Below are positions 35,775 through 44,918 of a DNA stretch of 64,000 nt, in pieces. The notes beneath the pieces were generated by a model, which had not been told where the DNA came from, searched no databases, and saw only the letters and a list, made by a program, of their open reading frames with translations. The position numbers were made by a program, and so were the translations under genes. The stretch is from an uncultured Collinsella sp. (GTDB lineage: Bacteria > Actinomycetota > Coriobacteriia > Coriobacteriales > Coriobacteriaceae), in contig CABUPH010000012.1 in assembly GCA_902493375.1 (NCBI GenBank), positions 1-64,000 on the forward strand, given 5' to 3'. Positions within the stretch are counted from its first letter, which is position 1. Each line of letters opens with the position of its first letter.

Positions 35775-36458
35775 CTACTTATCGTCGGGCTCGGTGACGC
35801 GCTTGGTAAACGAGAGCTTGGACTCCTTACCGGCCATGAGCTTTTGGATATTCGTGCGATGGGCCCACACCACGGTGATGCCGATCATCGCCATGCAGAA
35901 CTTGAGGCCCAGGCTGCTGTACGGAAAGACCGCGCAAACAGCGATGGGAAGACCGATGGCGGCGGCGAGCGAGCCCACCGACACATACTTGGTGATGGCG
36001 ACGGCCACGATAAACATGCCCAGCAGCGACAGGCCAATAGGCCAGTACCAAGCAAGGATAACGCCCAGACCAACCGCGATACCCTTGCCGCCATGGAAGT
36101 TGAGGTAGGGCGAGAAGATGTGGCCCCACACGGCCGCCAGGCAGATGACGCCGAGCATCCAGTCGCCGGGGGCTCCAGGCGCCATGATGCTCACAGGGAA
36201 GCCGTAGCCCACGCCCGCGATGAGCGGACGGGCGATAAGGACGCAGATGGCACCCTTAAGGCAGTCGAGCAGCAGCGTGAGCGCGGCTACCTTGGGGCCG
36301 GCTACGCGCAGGGCGTTGGTGGTGCCGATGTTGCCGGAGCCCGCCTTGCGAATGTCGGTGTGGTTGAACACGCGGCCCAGGATCAGGCCAAACGGAATCG
36401 CTCCGATAAAGAACGAGACCACGGCGCAGATGGCGGTCAGCAGAATCGGATTATGCAT
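35775..36458 (-). CDS. plsY: Glycerol-3-phosphate acyltransferase PlsY
   Basis: An integral membrane enzyme that acylates glycerol-3-phosphate from acyl-phosphate. The 227-residue product has about six helices and the family motifs SGNIGTTNALR near residue 40, HGGKGIAVGLG near 110 and a C-terminal HRTNIQKLMAGKE. The ATG at 36458 starts inside der (8-base overlap); an in-frame start at 36506 lies deeper in der and is not favoured. Confidence 0.95.
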   Translation of the reverse strand: MHNPILLTAICAVVSFFIGAIPFGLILGRVFNHTDIRKAGSGNIGTTNALRVAGPKVAALTLLLDCLKGAICVLIARPLIAGVGYGFPVSIMAPGAPGDWMLGVICLAAVWGHIFSPYLNFHGGKGIAVGLGVILAWYWPIGLSLLGMFIVAVAITKYVSVGSLAAAIGLPIAVCAVFPYSSLGLKFCMAMIGITVVWAHRTNIQKLMAGKESKLSFTKRVTEPDDK

Positions 36459-37785
36459 CCTTTTGCTCCTTCTTCCTAAAGAAGAGTCGAATGGGCGTGC
36501 CGGCAAAGTCGAAGGTCGAGCGCATGCGGTTCTCTACATAGCGCTGGTAGGTGTCGTTGACCAGGTCGCTGTGGTTGACGAAGAACGTGAACGTCGGTGG
36601 GTTGACGCCCGTCTGGGTCACGTAGTGCATGCGCAGGCGACGCTTGCCGTCTACCACGGTGTGGCCAAACTCGCGCAGGTCGGTGAGGAACGTGTTGAGG
36701 CGCGAGGTGCTGATCTTTTGCGAGCGCGTCTTTTCGGCGGCGTCGACCATCGCCCAGATCTTCTCGACGCTGCGGCCGGTCAGGGCAGAGATGCGCAGGT
36801 ACTGGGCCCAGGGAGCCATGACGCCCAGACGGCGATCGACGGTCTCCATGCAGGCCTCGCGCTTGCGGTCATCGTCGAGCAGGTCCCACTTGTTGAGCAG
36901 CACCACGATGGCGCAGCCGCGCTCGATGGCAAGACCCATGACCTTCTGGTCCTGCTCGGTGACGCCCACGGAGGAATCGACGACGAGCAGCGCCACGTCG
37001 GCGCGGTCGATGGCGCGCAGGCCGCGGACCATGGAGTAGTACTCGATGTTCTCGTACACGGTGCTCTTCTTGCGAATGCCCGCGGTGTCGACCATGCGGT
37101 AGTGCTTGCCGTCGCGCTCGACGACGGTATCGATGGCGTCGCGCGTCGTGCCGGCGATGTTGGACACGATGGAGCGATCGGCGCCCAGGATGCGGTTGAA
37201 CAGCGATGACTTACCGGCATTGGGGCGGCCGATGATGGCCACGTTCAGCGCATCGGGGAACTCATCGGCGACCTCGTCCTCCTCCTCGGGCAACAGGGCC
37301 ACGATGTCGTCGAGCAGGTCGCCCGTGCCGTGGCCATGCAGGGCCGAGAGCGGCGTGGGCTCGCCGATGCCGAGGGAATAGAACTCCCAGATACTGTCGT
37401 TCTCGCGATCGGGGTTGTCGAGCTTGTTCACCAGCAGAAAGACCGGCTTGTCGCAGCGCTTGAGCATGCGAGCGACCGACTCGTCCTCCTCGGTGACGCC
37501 GGTGCGGCCGTCTACCACAAATAGAATGACGGCGGCTTCCTCGGCGGCGGCGAGGGCCTGGTCGCGAATGGACGTGGCGAAGACGTCATCGCTCTTGAGC
37601 GGTTCGATGCCGCCCGTGTCGACGATGGTGAACTCGCGGCCGTTCCAATCGGCCGTGTGGTACGAGCGGTCGCGCGTGACGCCGCGGGACTCGTGGACGA
37701 TGGCGTCCGAGGTCTGGGCCAGGCGGTTAACGAGCGTGGACTTGCCCACGTTGGGGCGTCCGACGACGGCGACGATAGGTTTCAT
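36451..37785 (-). CDS. der: Ribosome-assembly GTPase Der (EngA)
   Basis: A double-GTPase needed for 50S assembly. The 444-residue protein has G domain 1 (G1 GRPNVGKS near 9, DTGG, NKLD), G domain 2 (GRPNAGKS near residue 187, DTAGIRKK, NKWDL) and a C-terminal KH-like domain (~360-440). The ATG at 37785 follows AAAGGAGAG. The 3' end overlaps plsY by 8 bases. Confidence 0.97.
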   Translation of the reverse strand: MKPIVAVVGRPNVGKSTLVNRLAQTSDAIVHESRGVTRDRSYHTADWNGREFTIVDTGGIEPLKSDDVFATSIRDQALAAAEEAAVILFVVDGRTGVTEEDESVARMLKRCDKPVFLLVNKLDNPDRENDSIWEFYSLGIGEPTPLSALHGHGTGDLLDDIVALLPEEEDEVADEFPDALNVAIIGRPNAGKSSLFNRILGADRSIVSNIAGTTRDAIDTVVERDGKHYRMVDTAGIRKKSTVYENIEYYSMVRGLRAIDRADVALLVVDSSVGVTEQDQKVMGLAIERGCAIVVLLNKWDLLDDDRKREACMETVDRRLGVMAPWAQYLRISALTGRSVEKIWAMVDAAEKTRSQKISTSRLNTFLTDLREFGHTVVDGKRRLRMHYVTQTGVNPPTFTFFVNHSDLVNDTYQRYVENRMRSTFDFAGTPIRLFFRKKEQKDA

Positions 37786-37795
37786 CTGCTCTCCT

Positions 37796-39238
37796 TTAAT
37801 GGGTAGGGTCAGTGGAAGTGTTAGAGTCGGCAGGCATAATGCCAAGGATGTGCTCCAGGGTATCGAGCAGCTCATGCGGCATGGTCGACACCACATGAAC
37901 CTCCGCGCCGCGACTGGTAAGGCTTGCGAGTAAATCGTCACGATGATACTCGTCAAGCGTCATGCCGTCAGCGTTGAACATGAGCTTAGGCACAAAGAGC
38001 ATAACCCCCGACAGGTCTTGGGGCAGCTGCTCCAGAATGTCACACGCGACGATGAGGCCGGTCACGTCCACGTTGCCGCCGAAGTAGCGGTTCTTGATGG
38101 CCGTGACAGTGCCGCCGAGACCATGCGGCGACTCCACAAAGCGCGCCACGGTGTCGCGCGCGCTGGCGCCGGAGAGGCACAGAAGGCGCTGGTTGCGCTC
38201 GGCGATACCAGCGCGGACGCGGGCCAGACGCTCGGCGTCGGCGGCAAGCGCGTCGTCGGTCTCGTCCAGATACGAGCGTATCATGCCGATGCCGTCGTAG
38301 TACTGCGGGTAGCCGTCGTAAAAGTCTGCCTCGGGCGGCTCGATGCCGGCATCCAGGTAGAACTCGTCGCTCATCTGGAAGGTGTGGCGGCCAAAGCGCT
38401 CGAAGGCACGGTCCTGGAAGGGCCTGATCATGGCGATGGTCTCGCGCGCGAGCTCAGGTTTGTCGCTGTATGACCAGGTAAATCGGTTCTGGTGCTTGGT
38501 AAAGCCCAGCGGCACGATGCCCAGGCTCGTGATCTGCTCGTGCTCCTCGCAATAGCGCAGGGTCTTTTGAAGCTCCTCGCCGTCGTTCATGCCGGGGCAC
38601 AGCACGATCTGCGCGTGAATCTCGATGCCGGCGGCCATGATGGCCTCGAGCACGTCCATACCGCGCTGGGCGTTGCGCCCCATCATGCGGCGGCGGACGT
38701 CGGGGCTCACGGCGTGGACTGACACGTTCATGGGGCTCATGTTGCGTTGGATGACGTTTTGCACGTCCTCGTCGGTGAGGTTGGTGAGTGTGACAAAGTT
38801 GCCCTGCAAAAAGCTCAGACGGTAGTCGTCATCGCGAATATAGAGCGTGGAGCGGCCGCCCTTGGGGAGCATCGTCATAAAGCAGAACACGCAGGCGTTA
38901 ACGCAGGTACGCATGCCGTCGAAGATGGGGCCATCGAACTCCAGACCCCAGTCCTCGCCGGGAAAGCGATCGAGCTCGACGGGGGTGACGGTGCCGTCGC
39001 GCGGATCGAATACCTCCAGATCGACGGTGTCGTCGTCGGCCTCCCAGAGCCACACGATCATATCGGTCAGCTGCTCGCCGTTAACCGTGAGCACGCGCAT
39101 GCCCGGCTCGATACCCACATCCCACGCGGGCGATTCGGGACGCACGTTCTTTACGAGCGCGCCCTCACCCGGCTCGGGGTCGCGGCTGCGCCCGTAATCG
39201 GCCACCTCGGTGGCGTATGCGGGTACGGTCTGGTCCAT
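37796..39238 (-). CDS. DUF512 protein with PDZ and radical-SAM-like domains
   Basis: A 480-residue protein. An N-terminal PDZ-like domain (~25-85, ALVKNVRPESPAWDVGIEPG) precedes a radical-SAM-type region with CVNACVFCF (~112-120), followed by the DUF512 domain (~290-460). This arrangement is conserved in clostridia and actinobacteria, usually next to der, as here (10 bases upstream). It may bind an Fe-S cluster; the reaction is unknown. The ATG at 39238 starts 2 bases after the ispH stop. Confidence 0.85.
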   Translation of the reverse strand: MDQTVPAYATEVADYGRSRDPEPGEGALVKNVRPESPAWDVGIEPGMRVLTVNGEQLTDMIVWLWEADDDTVDLEVFDPRDGTVTPVELDRFPGEDWGLEFDGPIFDGMRTCVNACVFCFMTMLPKGGRSTLYIRDDDYRLSFLQGNFVTLTNLTDEDVQNVIQRNMSPMNVSVHAVSPDVRRRMMGRNAQRGMDVLEAIMAAGIEIHAQIVLCPGMNDGEELQKTLRYCEEHEQITSLGIVPLGFTKHQNRFTWSYSDKPELARETIAMIRPFQDRAFERFGRHTFQMSDEFYLDAGIEPPEADFYDGYPQYYDGIGMIRSYLDETDDALAADAERLARVRAGIAERNQRLLCLSGASARDTVARFVESPHGLGGTVTAIKNRYFGGNVDVTGLIVACDILEQLPQDLSGVMLFVPKLMFNADGMTLDEYHRDDLLASLTSRGAEVHVVSTMPHELLDTLEHILGIMPADSNTSTDPTH

Positions 39239-39240
39239 GA

Positions 39241-40140
39241 TTAGCGGCAAAGCTCCTTGATGCGCGTGACGGCGCGTTCGATGTGTTCTTGCGGGGTGGA
39301 GGCTCCGGCGGTGATGCCGATGTGGCGTGCGTCGGTAAACCACGCGGCCTCGAGCTCGCTTGCCTCCTCGACATGATGCGTGCGCTCGCAGGCATCGGCG
39401 CAGATCTGTGCTAAGCGGCGGGTATTGCCCGAGTTCTTTCCGCCCACGACGACCATGCAGTCGCAGCGGTTGGCAAGTGCGGCGGCGGCCTGCTGGCGCT
39501 CGCTCGTGGCGGCGCAGATCGTGTTGATCACACGCAGCTCCTGCACGCGCGGGGTGATGGAGGCCACAACCTCGGCCAGGTTCTGCGCGGTCTGGGTGGT
39601 CTGCACAACCAGGCCCACCTTGCCCTTGAGCGGCAGCGCGTCCGCATCGGCGGCGCAGCTTACGACCTGCGCGTTATCGCCGGCGTGGCCCAGAATGCCC
39701 TCGACCTCGGGGTGGCCCGGCTCGCCCACGACGATTACGCGGTAGCCCTCGCGCACCAGGCGCTCGGCCGCCACGTGGACCTTCTTCACGTAGGGGCAAG
39801 TGGCGTCGACCACGTCGAGACCACGCTCGCGTGCGGCATCGACCACCTGCGGCACCACGCCGTGGGCACGGATGATCACGGTGCCCGACGTGGCGTCGTC
39901 CAAGGTGTCGGCCAGGCCAACGCCTGCCTCGGCAAGCTCGCGCACCACGATGGGGTTATGGATGAGCGGACCCAGCGTGTGGACCTGAGTGCTCTCCCCT
40001 GCCTGCGGCGCGGCGGCCAGTGCCATGTCGAGCGCGCGCTGCACGCCGTAGCATGTGCCGGCGTGGGCTGCAATCTCGATGGAAGACGCGGTGGCCTGGT
40101 CGGACGCAATCGTGGCGGTGTTTGTCGCGTTCTCGCTCAT
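39241..40140 (-). CDS. ispH: 4-hydroxy-3-methylbut-2-enyl diphosphate reductase
   Basis: The last enzyme of the MEP isoprenoid pathway, producing IPP and DMAPP. The 299-residue product has the three Fe-S ligands in GTCYGVQRAL (near residue 30), DATCPYVKK (near 120) and NTICAATSERQ (near 215), and the catalytic-region Glu in GEPGHPEVEG. It has a ~20-residue Ala/Thr-rich N-terminal extension. The ATG at 40140 is 2 bases after the plsC stop. Confidence 0.96.
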   Translation of the reverse strand: MSENATNTATIASDQATASSIEIAAHAGTCYGVQRALDMALAAAPQAGESTQVHTLGPLIHNPIVVRELAEAGVGLADTLDDATSGTVIIRAHGVVPQVVDAARERGLDVVDATCPYVKKVHVAAERLVREGYRVIVVGEPGHPEVEGILGHAGDNAQVVSCAADADALPLKGKVGLVVQTTQTAQNLAEVVASITPRVQELRVINTICAATSERQQAAAALANRCDCMVVVGGKNSGNTRRLAQICADACERTHHVEEASELEAAWFTDARHIGITAGASTPQEHIERAVTRIKELCR

Positions 40141-40142
40141 GG

Positions 40143-40871
40143 CTAAAACCTGCCCGGATGCTCGGCGCACAGCTCGTCTCGCATGGCGTAGACGCGGTTC
40201 ATGGCCTCGGACTCAAACCATTCCAGGCGCTCCGTGCGCTTAAGCCCGGCCGGTGCGTCGGAAAGCGAGACGGCCTTGCCGGCGCGGATCCAGCACTTCT
40301 TGGGACGCATGATCTTTTTGCCCGCGGGCGTGATGTCGGACCAGCCGCAGATGGCGAGCGGGTTCACAGGTGCCTTGCCCATCTGAGCGATGAGCGCAAA
40401 GCCACCGTGGACCTCGGGCTTGATTTCGCGCGAACGGATGCGCGTGCCCTCGGGGAAGATCAGGACGTCCTCACCGCGCTGCAGCGCATGCTGGGCGGCA
40501 CGCAGGCACTTCATATCGGCAGTACCACGCTCCACGGGGATGCCGCCAACGCGGCTAAAGGCCCAGCGCACAATCTTGCTCTTGGCGAACTCGGACTTAA
40601 AGATGGGACGAATGCGGCGGCCCCCAAAGAACAGCGCCGTCTCCACGGCCAAGAGCTCGGCCATCGAGGTGTGGTTGCAGATGACCACGCTTCCTCGGCC
40701 GTCCTGGCGCTCAAACAGCAGATCGGCATCCTCGACCTTCCAACGCCACATGAGCTTGGAGAAGGCCCAAAGGATTGCCATGACCACGAAAACGGTGCCG
40801 CGGATGAGCGCTGGGAACTCTGCATAAGGAGCGTTGTAATAATCCTCGGGCGTCTGCTTAAACAGGCGCAT
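40143..40871 (-). CDS. plsC: 1-acylglycerol-3-phosphate acyltransferase (PlsC-like)
   Basis: A membrane-associated enzyme converting lysophosphatidate to phosphatidate. The 242-residue protein has an N-terminal membrane helix (~22-42), the acyltransferase motif at ~75 (NHTSMAE), GGIPVERG, and FPEGTRIRS near 143. The catalytic HX4D box reads HX4E (His-Thr-Ser-Met-Ala-Glu), an unusual conservative change. It lies between cmk and ispH; plsY and gpsA are in the same run. Confidence 0.88.
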   Translation of the reverse strand: MRLFKQTPEDYYNAPYAEFPALIRGTVFVVMAILWAFSKLMWRWKVEDADLLFERQDGRGSVVICNHTSMAELLAVETALFFGGRRIRPIFKSEFAKSKIVRWAFSRVGGIPVERGTADMKCLRAAQHALQRGEDVLIFPEGTRIRSREIKPEVHGGFALIAQMGKAPVNPLAICGWSDITPAGKKIMRPKKCWIRAGKAVSLSDAPAGLKRTERLEWFESEAMNRVYAMRDELCAEHPGRF

Positions 40872-40874
40872 GGG

Positions 40875-41561
40875 CTACCTCCTCTGGTTGATGAGGTCCT
40901 CGATTATCGAGACGACCTGATCGATGGTGTGGGCGGTGGAGTCGACGTGCACGGCGTCCTCGGCGGGCACGAGCGGGGCAACCTCGCGGCTGCTGTCGAG
41001 CTTGTCGCGCTGCTTAAGGGCGTCGAGGGTCTCGTCGACCTCGGCCTCGAGCTGCTCGGACGTGAGCGGCTGGGCGTTGTTTTGGTGACGCTGCAGCACG
41101 CGGCGGCGGGCGCGCTCGCGCGGGTCGGCGGTCAGGAAGACCTTGACCTGCGCGTTAGGGAACACGACGGTTCCGATGTCGCGACCCTCGGCCACGATAT
41201 CGCGGTCCTCGGCGGCGCGGCGCTGGTGGATGAGCATGGCGGCTCGCACGCCCGGGTAGGCCGAGACCTTAGATACGTTGGCGTCGACCTGCGGGGTACG
41301 AATGGCAGCCGAAGCGTCCTGGCCGTCGATGGTCAGGCGCGTGTCCTCGCCGGTGCCGTTGGTAAAGCGAATCTCGATCTGCTCGGCGAGGGCGTCGATG
41401 GCCGCCTCGTTATCCAGGTCGATGCCGCGATCGAGCGCGGCGAAGGTGACGGCGCGATACATGGCGCCCGTGTCGAGCTTGTTAAAGCCCAGCTGGCGGG
41501 CGATCTCCTTGGCGATGGTGGACTTGCCGGAACCGGCGGGGCCGTCGATAGCGACGATCAT
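40875..41561 (-). CDS. cmk: Cytidylate kinase
   Basis: It phosphorylates CMP and dCMP. The 228-residue product has the P-loop DGPAGSGKSTIAKEIA near residue 6, the KLDTGAMYRAVT motif, GRDIGTVVFP and the DPRERARRR lid. It starts 66 bases after the pseudouridine synthase stop and ends 3 bases before plsC. Confidence 0.96.
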   Translation of the reverse strand: MIVAIDGPAGSGKSTIAKEIARQLGFNKLDTGAMYRAVTFAALDRGIDLDNEAAIDALAEQIEIRFTNGTGEDTRLTIDGQDASAAIRTPQVDANVSKVSAYPGVRAAMLIHQRRAAEDRDIVAEGRDIGTVVFPNAQVKVFLTADPRERARRRVLQRHQNNAQPLTSEQLEAEVDETLDALKQRDKLDSSREVAPLVPAEDAVHVDSTAHTIDQVVSIIEDLINQRR

Positions 41562-41627
41562 GCAATGCTTCCTTTCGATGGTTGACGTGCTGGTATGGTT
41601 TGCGGGCGTTGGGGCGCGGCGGGTTGC

Positions 41628-42602
41628 CTAGCCCGTGTAGCGCTCGCGGTAGGTGTTGCGCTTGGGTGCGGAGCCGTGGCTGCCGTGGTGACGCGTGCGG
41701 CTGGCGGTGTTAGTCGCCGGCGCGGTGCCGCGTTTGGAGCTGGCCTGCTTGGGCGGGATACCGCCGTCCTTGAGAATCTGCACCTCGCGGTCGGTGAGCT
41801 CGCGCCACGAGCCCTTGGCCACGTCCTTGAGCTCCAGGCCGGCAAAGTTGCAGCGATGCAGACGGATTACCGGATGGTGAATCTTGCTCAACATGCGCTT
41901 GACCTGATTCTTGCGACCCTCGCGGATGATGACCTCCACGGCGGTGGTACCGGGCTTTACGCCTTGCGGAGCCACGGCCTCTGCCTCGCGCGCGTTGATG
42001 ACACGGCAGATTGCCGGCTGGCACAGGCCATCGTCGAGCTCGATGCCGCGGCGGAGTGGCTCAAGATCTCGTTCGGACAAGTCTCCGTCCACCAGCGCCT
42101 GGTAGGTCTTGTAGACATGCTTGCTGGGGTGCAGAAGGTCCTGCGATAGGTCGCCGTCGGTGGTAAAGAGCAAAAGGCCCGTGGTGTCGCGGTCCAGGCG
42201 GCCAACCGGGAAAAGTCCCGGAAAGCGGTCGCGGGGGACCAGGTCGGCCACGCAAGGGCGCTCCTGCGGGTCGCTCATGGTGGTGAGGTAGCCGGTCGGC
42301 TTGTAGAGCATCAGGTACACGGCACCCTGGTTGAGCTTGACGGGCATACCGTCGACCTCGATATGGTCGCGGTCGACATCGACCTTGGTGCCCAGCTCGG
42401 TCGCGACCAGCCCGTTGACGGTCACGCGGCCGGCGGTCATCAGGTCCTCCGAGCCACGGCGGCTCGCCACGCCCGCGCGCGCCAAAAAGCGCTGCAGGCG
42501 CATGGTGTGCGGGTAGACGTGCTGGGCGTCGGACTTGCGCGTATCCGCGTTGGGCGCCGCAGCGCCGGCGCGCGTCTCCCCTGCTTTGTTAGTCCTCGTC
42601 AT
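41628..42602 (-). CDS. 23S rRNA pseudouridine synthase, RluB/RsuA family
   Basis: A 324-residue product: a ~40-residue Lys/Arg/Ala-rich lead, an S4 RNA-binding domain (~40-90, MRLQRFLARAGVASRRGSE), the RsuA-type catalytic domain with Asp in GRLDRDTTGLLLFT near 150 and GRKNQVKRML, and a basic Ser/Thr-rich tail. It probably modifies the 23S rRNA helix targeted by RluB. The ATG at 42602 lies within scpB (14-base overlap). The scpA-scpB-rluB-cmk-der order is widespread in Gram-positive bacteria. Confidence 0.92.
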   Translation of the reverse strand: MTRTNKAGETRAGAAAPNADTRKSDAQHVYPHTMRLQRFLARAGVASRRGSEDLMTAGRVTVNGLVATELGTKVDVDRDHIEVDGMPVKLNQGAVYLMLYKPTGYLTTMSDPQERPCVADLVPRDRFPGLFPVGRLDRDTTGLLLFTTDGDLSQDLLHPSKHVYKTYQALVDGDLSERDLEPLRRGIELDDGLCQPAICRVINAREAEAVAPQGVKPGTTAVEVIIREGRKNQVKRMLSKIHHPVIRLHRCNFAGLELKDVAKGSWRELTDREVQILKDGGIPPKQASSKRGTAPATNTASRTRHHGSHGSAPKRNTYRERYTG

Positions 42603-43317
42603 GCAAATCCTCCGAGGTCTCGTCGACGACCAGGGTCTCCAAGTCCTCGACTGCCTCAACATCTTCAACATCGGTATCGAGCAGTTCACGCTCTTCGTCC
42701 AGGTCCTCGGCCTGTTCCTCGAGCGTGGACTGAATACTGCGGCCGCTCAGACGCTCGCGGATAAACTGGCGCGACTGCTCGTCGGGGGCAAACTGCTCCA
42801 GATCGGGCAGGTCGCGGGTGGAGCGCAGGCCGAACTTTTCCAAGAAGGCGTTGGTCGTGCCGTAAATGATGGCCTGACCGCGCTGGGGGTCGCGGCCGAG
42901 CTCGCGCACCAGGCCCTTGTCCACGAGCGACGCGATGACGCCGTCAGAATTGACGCCGCGGATGCCCTTGACCACCTCGCGCGTCACGGGCTGGTGGTAT
43001 GCGATGACGGCCAAGGTTTCGAGCGCCGCCTGCGACAGCTTTTGCGTGTCCCAGCTCAACACATAGGCCTCGACCACGTCGTGGTAGGCGGGGTGCGTAA
43101 ACAGGCGCCAGCCGCCGGCGACCTCGCGCAGCTGAAAGCCGCGGTTGGCCTCCTCGTACTCAACCTTGAGCTCGGCGAGCAGCGATGCGCACTCGCCGGG
43201 GGCGATATTCAGTGCGCCGGCCAGCGCGGGCGCACTCACCGGGTCGCTTGACACCAGCATCAGCGCCTCGAGAGCGCCTTTGAGGCTGTTTGCCTCCAGC
43301 GTGGAAAGGGTTGACAT
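42589..43317 (-). CDS. scpB: Segregation and condensation protein B
   Basis: A 242-residue kleisin-interacting subunit of the SMC-ScpAB complex. It has two winged-helix domains (~10-90 and ~95-175; LETLAVIAYHQPVTREVVKGIRG is the family hallmark) and an acidic Glu/Asp-rich tail. It follows scpA by 11 bases, the usual order. Confidence 0.95.
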   Translation of the reverse strand: MSTLSTLEANSLKGALEALMLVSSDPVSAPALAGALNIAPGECASLLAELKVEYEEANRGFQLREVAGGWRLFTHPAYHDVVEAYVLSWDTQKLSQAALETLAVIAYHQPVTREVVKGIRGVNSDGVIASLVDKGLVRELGRDPQRGQAIIYGTTNAFLEKFGLRSTRDLPDLEQFAPDEQSRQFIRERLSGRSIQSTLEEQAEDLDEERELLDTDVEDVEAVEDLETLVVDETSEDLHDED

Positions 43318-43328
43318 GGTTGTCGCTC

Positions 43329-44141
43329 CTATTCGGTGAGCTCGGGGCCCTCGCCGGGCACGTAGGCCTCGGCGCCCTCGACGCGGTTGATTTGAATAGT
43401 TCCAAAGATCTCGTCCTGGCTAAGCGTAAGCGAGCCGCGCTTGGCAAGCTCAAGCATGGCCAGGAAGGTGACGACGAGCTGCTCGGTGGTGGCGTCGCCG
43501 TCCAGCAGCTCACGGAAGGTGCAGGTTTGGTGCGCCATGGTAAAGCGGTCGACCGAGGCCACGGTCAGGTCGAGCGGCACGCGATGCGGTGCCACGTGCT
43601 CGGCCTCCAGCAGGAAGGTCTGTCGCTTGCCGTCCAGGTCGGCGCAGATGACGGCGAGACCGCGCAGGGTAATGCCGGCAAGGTAGTCGGGCATGAGCCC
43701 CAGGAACTCGGGGTCGGGGCCGGCCACACGTGGATGCATACGGCTTTCGGCCTGCATGCGGGCACCGAGGGCCGCAGCCGCGCCTTTAAACTGCTTGTAG
43801 GCAATCAGGCGCTGGATCAGGACCTCGCGCAAGGCGTCGCCGTCGAGCGCGCTGAGTTCCTCGAGGTCTTCGTCGAACTCGTCATCGTCGTCATCGGCTT
43901 TGCGCGGGGCCTCCTGCGGCACCAGAGAGGCAGCCTTGATGTCCAAAAGGGTTGCCGCGACCAGCAAAAAGTCGCTCGCCACGTCCAGGTCCAGCGCCTC
44001 GATGCGCTCGGCCTCGGCAAGGTACTGCTCGGCCACCTCGCTGATAGAGATGGCGCCGATATCTACTTTTTGGCGGGTTACCAGCTGCAGCAGCAGGTCG
44101 AACGGTCCGCTGTAGACCTGCGTCGACACGCGATACGACAT
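43329..44141 (-). CDS. scpA: Segregation and condensation protein A (kleisin)
   Basis: A 270-residue kleisin that bridges SMC heads. The N-terminus YSGPFDLLLQLVTRQKVDIGAI is typical, a Lys/Asp-rich acidic region lies near 85-105, and the C-terminal winged helix (~200-260) contains FLAMLELAKRGSLTLSQDEIFG. The ATG at 44141 follows AAAGGAGG; the open frame upstream to 44192 lacks family sequence. Confidence 0.95.
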   Translation of the reverse strand: MSYRVSTQVYSGPFDLLLQLVTRQKVDIGAISISEVAEQYLAEAERIEALDLDVASDFLLVAATLLDIKAASLVPQEAPRKADDDDDEFDEDLEELSALDGDALREVLIQRLIAYKQFKGAAAALGARMQAESRMHPRVAGPDPEFLGLMPDYLAGITLRGLAVICADLDGKRQTFLLEAEHVAPHRVPLDLTVASVDRFTMAHQTCTFRELLDGDATTEQLVVTFLAMLELAKRGSLTLSQDEIFGTIQINRVEGAEAYVPGEGPELTE

Positions 44142-44225
44142 CTTCGACCTCCTTTGACGGCGCCTTCGCGGCGCGGTTTGGGTGCATATCACGACCGTTT
44201 TGCGCGGTCGACCTGTAAGTTTACC

Positions 44226-44909
44226 TTAGATGCCGGCAATTGCGAAGTTGAGCAGCCACTCGGCCAGCGGATACACGGTAACGTCGAAATAGCGGCCGAT
44301 CACGTCGATGCCGGTCCACATGGGCAGCAGATACAACACGATGATAAGGATCGGCATGGCGTACTGCTGCAGGCGGTAGTAGTTGGCGAGCGCCTTGCCT
44401 TTGAGGAACGGCACGATGATCGACGAGCCGTCGAGCGGCGGGATCGGGATGAGGTTGAAGAACGCGAGTGACAGGTTGACCACGATAAACGTGGCGCCGA
44501 AGTTCATGATTTGGGACGCCACGGCAAAGGACATGCTGGTGTAGAGGTTGCCGTATGTCGCATGCATGAGGGCGGCCGCGAGACACGCGAGTGCGATGTT
44601 CGATGCAGGGCCGGCCACGCTCACCAGGACCTCGTCGCGCTTGGGGTGCTTGAGGTTGTTGAGGTAGACGGGCACGGGTTTGGCAAAGGCGAACACGGGA
44701 CCGCCGGCGGCAAGCATAAGCAGCGGCAGGATGATGGTGCCAAACGGGTCGATATGGTTAAGCGGGTTGAGCGACACGCGGCCGCGCGAACGGGCCGTCT
44801 TGTCGCCGAGCGCCCAGGCTGCGGCAGCGTGCGCGCTTTCGTGGATGACGATACCCACGATGACGGCAACGGCGCTCGCGAGCAGGTTCATGAGGTAGCT
44901 GCTGGACAT
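44226..44909 (-). CDS. Site-2 protease family (M50) membrane metalloprotease
   Basis: A 227-residue multi-pass membrane protein of the short M50/Rv-type group. The zinc site HESAH lies in the first helices (near residue 24) and NLIPIPPLDGSSI near 145 supplies the conserved Asp. About five or six helices are predicted from hydrophobicity. The substrate is unknown; homologs often sit upstream of scpA, as here. Confidence 0.92.
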   Translation of the reverse strand: MSSSYLMNLLASAVAVIVGIVIHESAHAAAAWALGDKTARSRGRVSLNPLNHIDPFGTIILPLLMLAAGGPVFAFAKPVPVYLNNLKHPKRDEVLVSVAGPASNIALACLAAALMHATYGNLYTSMSFAVASQIMNFGATFIVVNLSLAFFNLIPIPPLDGSSIIVPFLKGKALANYYRLQQYAMPILIIVLYLLPMWTGIDVIGRYFDVTVYPLAEWLLNFAIAGI

Positions 44910-44918
44910 AGCGCTCCC

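Noticed and set aside
40020..41585. A long plus-strand frame opposite plsC and cmk
   Set aside because: It covers two well-supported minus-strand genes and reads as a compositional artefact.
43290..44471. A 393-codon plus-strand frame opposite scpA
   Set aside because: Antisense to scpA and the site-2 protease gene; no family sequence.
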